From Tichowtungia sp964398915 (GTDB taxonomy: Bacteria > Verrucomicrobiota > Kiritimatiellia > Kiritimatiellales > Tichowtungiaceae), in NCBI GenBank assembly GCA_964398915.1, contig CAYNOR010000038.1:1-11125 (forward strand): a stretch of DNA of 11,125 nt. Reading direction: 5' to 3'. Positions 7,686 to 11,125 of the stretch are shown one piece after another (the first letter of the stretch is position 1; every line of letters begins with the position of its first letter). The position numbers and the translations under genes are program-made. The notes beneath the pieces were generated by a model. It saw only the letters and a list, made by a program, of their open reading frames with translations, was not told the DNA's origin and ran no database searches.

Positions 7686-7698
7686 TTTTACAGTAAAA
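7686..7698. promoter_or_regulatory. TTTTAC-A-GTAAAA palindrome upstream of the LacI gene
   Basis: This perfect 6+1+6 inverted repeat is 17 bp upstream of the LacI-family gene's ATG. Like the palindrome at 3414-3430 it has an odd centre, but its bases differ. It overlaps an alternative pair, CCTTTT/AAAAGG (7678-7683, 7695-7700). An autoregulatory operator is possible; chance is also possible in AT-rich DNA. Confidence 0.35.
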
Positions 7699-7734
7699 GG
7701 TTCTTTGCCAACCAAACTACGTACGCAGACAGTG

Positions 7735-7756
7735 AATCACAATGAAAAATCACAAT
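7735..7756. repeat. Short direct repeat AATCACAAT in the LacI/GH78 intergenic region
   Basis: AATCACAAT occurs at 7735-7743 and 7748-7756, 13 bp apart. It lies between the divergent LacI and GH78 genes, about 90 bp before the GH78 ATG, where an activator or repressor site could sit. Just upstream is the palindrome CGTACG near 7722. No convincing -35/-10 pair for GH78 was found in this region. Confidence 0.3.
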
Positions 7757-7842
7757 AAAAAGGCTGACGTTTTAAAAAGTCCATGACAGGATGCCGACGT
7801 TTACAGTTATTTTATCCGGTAAAAAAAAAAGCGGAAATTTTT

Positions 7843-10107
7843 ATGAATTGGTCATCAAGTTGGATTCGGTTCGGGTGGGGTGATTTGTGTCCATTGCTGA
7901 GAAAACCGTTTTGTGCTTCAAAAAAGGTTAAAAAGGCCTCTCTTTCCGCAACGGCACTGGGCGTCTGTGAGCTCCGTCTGAACGGTGCGAAGGTCGGGAA
8001 CACCCATCTGCTGCCCGGATGGACCGACTATCGCAAGCGCGTTTATGTGCATCAATTTGATGTGACGGAGCAGATTTTGCAGGGAGAAAACGTTCTGGGC
8101 GCCATGCTGGCCCCCGGATGGTTCGCCGGATTTTACGGGCCGTTCCAGGATAAAGGGTATTACGGTCACGACGCCTGGTTTTCCGCCGAACTGCGCATGG
8201 ACTATGCAGACGGTTCAATCGAAACAATTCGCACGGACCCATCCTGGGAGGCCGCCGTCGGACCGGTGGTCACCGCAGACTTGCTGATGGGCGAGACCTA
8301 TGATGCCCGCAAAGAGCTCCCCGGCTGGGATGCGCCCGGATTTGAGGGGGCCCGGTGGGCGGCGGCAACTGTTTTTCGCGAAGGGGATGAAACCCTTCCG
8401 GAAAACATAGAACCGTATCCCGGCGCGCCGGTTCAAACCATTGCCGAATTTCCGGCGCAAAACGTCACAGAGCCGCACCCCGGCGTTTTTGTTTTTGATC
8501 TCGGTCAGAACATGGTCGGCGTGGCCCGCCTGAAGGTGAACGTGCCCTCCGGAACAGAGCTTGTTTTAAAGCACGGTGAAATGCTGAACCCCGACGGAAC
8601 CGTCTATACAGCCAACCTTCGCGCGGCCAAAGCCATCGACCGCTACATCGCCAGGGGCGCCGGCGAAGAAATCTGGCAGCCGCGCTTTACCTTCCACGGC
8701 TTCCGCTATGTCGAAGTTCATGGCCTGCCCTCAGCGTGCCGGTGCCTGACAGGAAATCAATCGGAAATCGGAAATCATCCATCGGCAATTTCTCTGACCG
8801 GCATCGCCTGGATGTCGGCCATCAAAGAGACGGCAACCTTCGACTGTTCGAGCGAAAAGGTGAACCAGCTGTTCCGCAATATCCAGTGGGGGTTTCGCGG
8901 AAACTATTTAGAAGTGCCAACGGACTGTCCGCAGCGCGATGAGCGGCTCGGCTGGACCGGCGACACGCAGATGTTCATCCGCTCGGCCTCCTATCTGGCC
9001 GACATCCGTCCGTTTTATAAAAAATGGCTGGTGGATTTGCACGATGCCCAGCGTGCCGACGGAGGCTACACGGATACGGCTCCCTGGATGGGGCGCATCG
9101 GATCAGGGTGCGCCGCGTGGGCCGATGCCGGGATCATCTGTCCGCATGTGCTGTGGAAGGCCTACGGCGACACCTCGTTTATTCGCGACTGGTGGCCGCA
9201 GATGAAAAAATTCATGGACCTCATCTGCACGGATGAAAACCGCCATAACGGGCCCAAAGCGATTTCCTACGGTGACTGGCTGCACTTCAATTCCGAAACC
9301 CCGGTGCCGCTCATCGGACTGTCGTATCGCGCCTGGGATGCGCGGCTCATGGCTGAAATGGCCGCCGCGATCGGCGAAGCGGAAGACGAAAAACGTTTCG
9401 CCGCAGAGGCGGAAAAAAGCCGCGCGCTTTTCCGCAACCGGTTGTTTCATTCGCCCTCGCCGGAAGGCTCCGGCGCGACAGACGGCCTGGAAATTTCTGT
9501 AAAAACACAAACCGCCTGCGCACTGGCGATTGCCATGGAACTGCTCGACGGAGAGGATCTGGAAAAAGCCAGACAGTGTCTTTTCCACTGTTTGGAAAAA
9601 ACCGGCGGCTATTTAACGACCGGGTTTGTCGGCACCGGCTACATTTGCCCCGCGCTAACCAAAGCAGGACGCGGCGATCTCGCGGTTCAACTTTTACTCA
9701 ACGAAGAGCACCCCTCCTGGCTGTACGAAGTGAACAACGGCGCGACGACCATCTGGGAGCGCTGGAACAGCTGGACGAAAGAAGGCGGCTTCGGCGATGT
9801 CGGCATGAATTCGTTCAACCACTACGCCTTCGGCTCCGTCTGCGAATGGATGATGGAGTCGCTGGCCGGCATCAAACCCGCCTCACCCGGTTTCCAAACC
9901 TTGAAAATCCAACCGTGCTTCACCGATCAACTCGACTTCGTCAAGGCTTCGTACGAGTCCATCCAGGGAAAAATTTCCAGCCATTGGAAAAAAACTTCCA
10001 AGGGGTGGACTCTGGAACTCGAAACGCCCGTACCCGCCACCGTGATCCTGCCCGACAGAATCCATCAGATTGACAGCGGAACACACCGCTTTGAGATCAC
10101 CCGATAA
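7843..10107 (+). CDS. GH78 alpha-L-rhamnosidase, cytoplasmic
   Basis: The 754-residue product would hydrolyse terminal alpha-L-rhamnose. The N-terminal beta-domain includes WIRFGW and LLRKPF and continues through LGVCELRLNGAKVG and PGWTDYRKRVY. A further beta-domain has FDLGQNMVG (about 218-226). The (alpha/alpha)6 catalytic domain (about 325-660) has DCPQRDERLGWTGD, with E367 the expected general acid, GDW (477-479), and GATTIWERW with E639 the expected general base. A C-terminal beta-domain follows. No signal peptide is seen, so it probably acts on imported oligosaccharides. The ATG at 7843 is preferred over 7783: it gives the usual GH78 start (W-x-x-x-WI) and has GCGGAA 6 bp upstream, while the 20 extra residues look unrelated. 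Residues 302-317 are an unusual insertion (separate entry). Confidence 0.95.
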   Translation: MNWSSSWIRFGWGDLCPLLRKPFCASKKVKKASLSATALGVCELRLNGAKVGNTHLLPGWTDYRKRVYVHQFDVTEQILQGENVLGAMLAPGWFAGFYGPFQDKGYYGHDAWFSAELRMDYADGSIETIRTDPSWEAAVGPVVTADLLMGETYDARKELPGWDAPGFEGARWAAATVFREGDETLPENIEPYPGAPVQTIAEFPAQNVTEPHPGVFVFDLGQNMVGVARLKVNVPSGTELVLKHGEMLNPDGTVYTANLRAAKAIDRYIARGAGEEIWQPRFTFHGFRYVEVHGLPSACRCLTGNQSEIGNHPSAISLTGIAWMSAIKETATFDCSSEKVNQLFRNIQWGFRGNYLEVPTDCPQRDERLGWTGDTQMFIRSASYLADIRPFYKKWLVDLHDAQRADGGYTDTAPWMGRIGSGCAAWADAGIICPHVLWKAYGDTSFIRDWWPQMKKFMDLICTDENRHNGPKAISYGDWLHFNSETPVPLIGLSYRAWDARLMAEMAAAIGEAEDEKRFAAEAEKSRALFRNRLFHSPSPEGSGATDGLEISVKTQTACALAIAMELLDGEDLEKARQCLFHCLEKTGGYLTTGFVGTGYICPALTKAGRGDLAVQLLLNEEHPSWLYEVNNGATTIWERWNSWTKEGGFGDVGMNSFNHYAFGSVCEWMMESLAGIKPASPGFQTLKIQPCFTDQLDFVKASYESIQGKISSHWKKTSKGWTLELETPVPATVILPDRIHQIDSGTHRFEITR
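8746..8793 (+). repeat. 48-nt in-frame repeat insertion within the GH78 gene
   Basis: The segment is made of GGAAATC, AATCGG and CATCGGCAATTT words, typical of intergenic simple repeats and unlike the surrounding codons. It is bounded by CTGACAGG (8746-8753) and CTGACCGG (8794-8801), so CTGAC forms a 5-bp direct repeat exactly 48 nt (16 codons) apart. In the protein this gives LTG...LTG. Removing one copy leaves GLPSACRC-LTGIAWMSA, which reads like the normal GH78 transition between the beta-domain and the catalytic domain. The reading frame is kept. Confidence 0.65.
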
Positions 10108-10112
10108 TGGCA

Positions 10113-10177
10113 GGGGGCAGGAGGCAGGGAGCAGGGAGCAGGGGGCAGGGGGCAGGAGGCAGGGAGCAGGGAGCAGG
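10113..10177 (+). repeat. G-rich 35-bp tandem repeat after GH78
   Basis: A 30-nt stretch at 10113-10142 is repeated exactly at 10148-10177, giving a 35-bp period with about 1.9 copies. The words are GGCAGG, GGGAGCAGGG and GGGGGCAGG. It starts 5 bp after the GH78 stop codon. Many GGG and GGGGG runs make a G-quadruplex on the non-template strand, and in the mRNA 3' end, possible. No rho-independent terminator is seen for GH78, so this structure may substitute for one; that is inference. Confidence 0.8.
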
Positions 10178-10184
10178 AGATCTC

Positions 10185-10273
10185 ACTCCCACACCCACAC
10201 ACCCACACACCCCCACACTCCCACACTCCCACACTCCCACACCCACACACTCCCACACCCACACACTCTCTCT
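10185..10273. repeat. CA/CCC microsatellite (ACTCCCAC and CACCCACAC words)
   Basis: About 85 bp of ACTCCCAC and CACCCACAC words follow the G-rich repeat. It is the reverse-complement equivalent of the GT-rich words at 141-178, 571-580 and 653-668, so the tracts at the two ends of the locus are in opposite orientation. The plus strand switches abruptly from G-rich to C-rich at about 10180. Confidence 0.8.
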
Positions 10274-10291
10274 GAGGACTGCGCCAGTCGG

Positions 10292-10320
10292 TTGCTTTTT
10301 CGCAGGGCTCGGTTTATGAT
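10292..10320 (+). promoter_or_regulatory. Sigma70-like promoter of the small-protein/protease cassette
   Basis: TTGCTT (10292-10297) and TATGAT (10315-10320) are separated by exactly 17 bp and are close to the consensus hexamers. Transcription would start near 10327, before the ATG at 10342. This also rules against the GTG at 10321 as a start, because it would lie upstream of the transcript. A short GACTG/CAGTC hairpin (10277-10289) precedes the -35 box. Confidence 0.6.
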
Positions 10321-10341
10321 GTGCAGAAATGGGAGAAGATT

Positions 10342-10515
10342 ATGAAAACTGTAAAGATCAGAGAACGTAAGGGCGAATTCCAGCTTTACGAGAAAGATAC
10401 CGGTCTGATTGTTTACCGTGGCGGGTCTAGGCTGGAGTGCTTTAAATTTCTGAATAATAACATGAAATACTCATATGAGCCCACAAGGGAAAAGGGGGTT
10501 CATTATGTTTACTGA
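10342..10515 (+). CDS. Small hypothetical protein (57 aa) upstream of retropepsin-like protease
   Basis: A short, mildly basic protein starting MKTVKIRERKGEF, with YEKDTG (about 17-22), VYRGG (about 25-29) and an aromatic, charged tail (YEPTREKGVHYVY). GGAG (10332-10335) lies 6 bp before the ATG. I do not recognise its family; there is no signal peptide or membrane segment. Its last 11 bases overlap the start of the aspartic-protease gene, so the two are probably translationally coupled. The gene is visibly more AT-rich than GH78. It might be a substrate, inhibitor or adaptor of the protease, or an antitoxin-like partner; all are guesses from context only. Confidence 0.65.
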   Translation: MKTVKIRERKGEFQLYEKDTGLIVYRGGSRLECFKFLNNNMKYSYEPTREKGVHYVY

Positions 10516-10948
10516 TAAATGGCATTGGCCGTTAGTCGGTAAAAATCAGCGTATAAAAATAAGGGTTATTGGGAAAACTGGAAATCTGGCTAAGGATGCG
10601 ATTTTTGATACAGGGTCTAGTAATTGTGTTTTTTCGGAAGATGATTTTTTCATACTATTTTCCGGCGAATCTCTGCGTGATGCGGCTCAAGTTCGCGGAG
10701 TTGGTTTTGCTCAGGAAGTATCAAGGCGCGTAACCATAGAAATTTATTCTGTCGAAGAGGAATTGATTGAGCGAATTACAAATGTTTCCGCCAGCTTCGT
10801 ATTGAATTCTGTTGTTTACAATAAAAAGACCGGTAAAAACGAATCAATCCCGTTTGATGAGGCAATCATTGGAGTATCGAATGTTATAGACAGATTTCGA
10901 TGGGTACTTGACTATCCTGCCGCGAAAATGACAGCGCAACGGCCTTAA
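10505..10948 (+). CDS. Retropepsin-like (clan AA) aspartic protease
   Basis: The 147-residue product has AIFDTGSSNCVF, with D35-T36-G37 as the catalytic triad typical of aspartic proteases. Near the C terminus it has AIIGVSNVIDRFRWVLDY (about 120-137), which matches the hydrophobic-hydrophobic-Gly then 'LDYP' ending of retropepsin-type domains. One DTG motif in a chain this short implies a homodimer, as in retropepsins. There is no signal peptide or membrane helix, so it is probably cytoplasmic. The ATG at 10505 is preferred over 10475: GGGGG-rich AAGGGGG (10492-10498) is 6 bp upstream, and the extra N-terminal residues only echo the upstream gene in another frame. Its substrate is unknown; the overlapping 57-residue protein is the obvious candidate partner. 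Confidence 0.8.
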   Translation: MFTDKWHWPLVGKNQRIKIRVIGKTGNLAKDAIFDTGSSNCVFSEDDFFILFSGESLRDAAQVRGVGFAQEVSRRVTIEIYSVEEELIERITNVSASFVLNSVVYNKKTGKNESIPFDEAIIGVSNVIDRFRWVLDYPAAKMTAQRP

Positions 10949-10979
10949 ATTCCGAAGCGAAAATCTTTTCTTAAATCGT

Positions 10980-11011
10980 AACCCGCTGAAATTCAGCGAG
11001 TTATTCTTTTT
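10980..11011 (+). terminator. Rho-independent terminator of the protease cassette
   Basis: AACCCGCTGAA (10980-10990) pairs with TTCAGCGAGTT (10992-11002) with one C-A mismatch, followed by ATTCTTTTTG (11003-11012). The stem begins 32 bp after the protease stop codon. This is the clearest terminator in the window and closes the cassette that starts at the promoter at 10292. Confidence 0.8.
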
Positions 11012-11035
11012 GCAGTTCTTCTGTCATCATTTTTT

Positions 11036-11082
11036 CCCACACTCCGTCCCCCGTCCTCTGTCCTCTGTCCTCTGTCTTGTCC
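11036..11082. repeat. CTCTGTC word repeat
   Basis: Three exact copies of TCCTCTG (11054-11060, 11061-11067, 11068-11074) sit in a pyrimidine-rich stretch that begins CCCACACTCCGTC. Related words are found between the convergent genes at about 6536-6560. It directly adjoins the inverted repeat at the window end. Confidence 0.75.
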
Positions 11083-11083
11083 T

Positions 11084-11125
11084 AATGATTTTGCCCCCCA
11101 ATGATTTTGCCTACTCCCATACTCC
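11084..11125 (-). repeat. Inverted copy of the left-end repeat
   Basis: These 42 bases are the exact reverse complement of 72-113, including the doubled AAAATCATT unit joined by GGGGGG that only the long left copy has. The copy runs off the window edge, so its full length and its orientation relative to further sequence are unknown. Confidence 0.95.

Noticed and set aside
7783..7842. 20-residue N-terminal extension of GH78 from the upstream ATG
   Set aside because: The extension has no signal-peptide character or GH78 similarity, and the ATG at 7843 has a better-placed ribosome-binding site.
10070..10345. ORFs of about 65-91 residues across the G-rich and CA-rich repeats
   Set aside because: The translations are repeats of QGAGSR- and HTHTPTH-type low complexity, arising from microsatellite DNA in any frame.
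10475..10504. 10-residue N-terminal extension of the protease from the upstream ATG
   Set aside because: No ribosome-binding site precedes it, and the extra residues only echo the upstream gene in another frame. The ATG at 10505 has a strong purine-rich site.
72..11125. Composite transposon with transposase
   Set aside because: No transposase, integrase or recombinase gene is seen in the window. The inverted repeats alone do not prove a mobile unit.

Overview
The window looks like a polysaccharide-utilisation locus from a bacterium whose intergenic DNA is crowded with short 'word' repeats. Secreted carbohydrate enzymes, a LacI regulator, mixed-GC genes and this repeat style suggest a marine or sediment member of the PVC superphylum (Kiritimatiellota, Verrucomicrobiota or Lentisphaerota). 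No rRNA or ribosomal protein is present, so this placement is inference.

Layout. Positions 1-735 hold no credible gene. They are a mosaic of repeats: a 110-133 bp element in two copies, a GT-rich tract, two imperfect inverted repeats and a pair of direct repeats. A large minus-strand gene (736-3198) encodes a secreted fusion of a GH105-type unsaturated uronyl hydrolase with a BNR-type propeller resembling PL24/PL25 ulvan lyases. It is divergent from a plus-strand gene (3449-6508) for a secreted or lipid-anchored 1019-residue enzyme with an FDFG-type N-terminal module, a probable alpha/alpha toroid, and a beta-sandwich interrupted by a LamG-like domain; its family is not recognised. The 250 bp between them holds a perfect 8+1+8 palindrome just upstream of the plus-strand gene. 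A LacI-family repressor (6574-7668, minus) converges on that gene and is divergent from a cytoplasmic GH78 alpha-L-rhamnosidase (7843-10107, plus).

How the genes may work together. Outside the cytoplasm, the lyase-like domain would cut a uronate- and rhamnose-containing polymer and the GH105 domain would remove the unsaturated uronate. The unassigned enzyme would make further cuts, and GH78 would release L-rhamnose from imported oligosaccharides. LacI is the obvious candidate substrate sensor. Ulvan fits the lyase-like residues best. Rhamnogalacturonan I is the main alternative, since GH105 and GH78 serve both. No sulfatase or transporter is visible here.

After GH78 comes a G-rich 35-bp tandem repeat and a C-rich tract, then a compact, visibly more AT-rich cassette with its own sigma70-like promoter (10292-10320). 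It has a 57-residue orphan protein overlapping a 147-residue retropepsin-like aspartic protease, and its own terminator (10980-11011). The window ends in a perfect 42-nt inverted copy of the repeat at 72-113, so everything described lies between inverted repeats about 11 kb apart.

The most unusual observations are the GH105/lyase-like fusion, the unassigned toroid enzyme, a 48-nt in-frame insertion of intergenic-type repeat inside GH78, and the self-contained small-protein/retropepsin cassette bounded by repeats.
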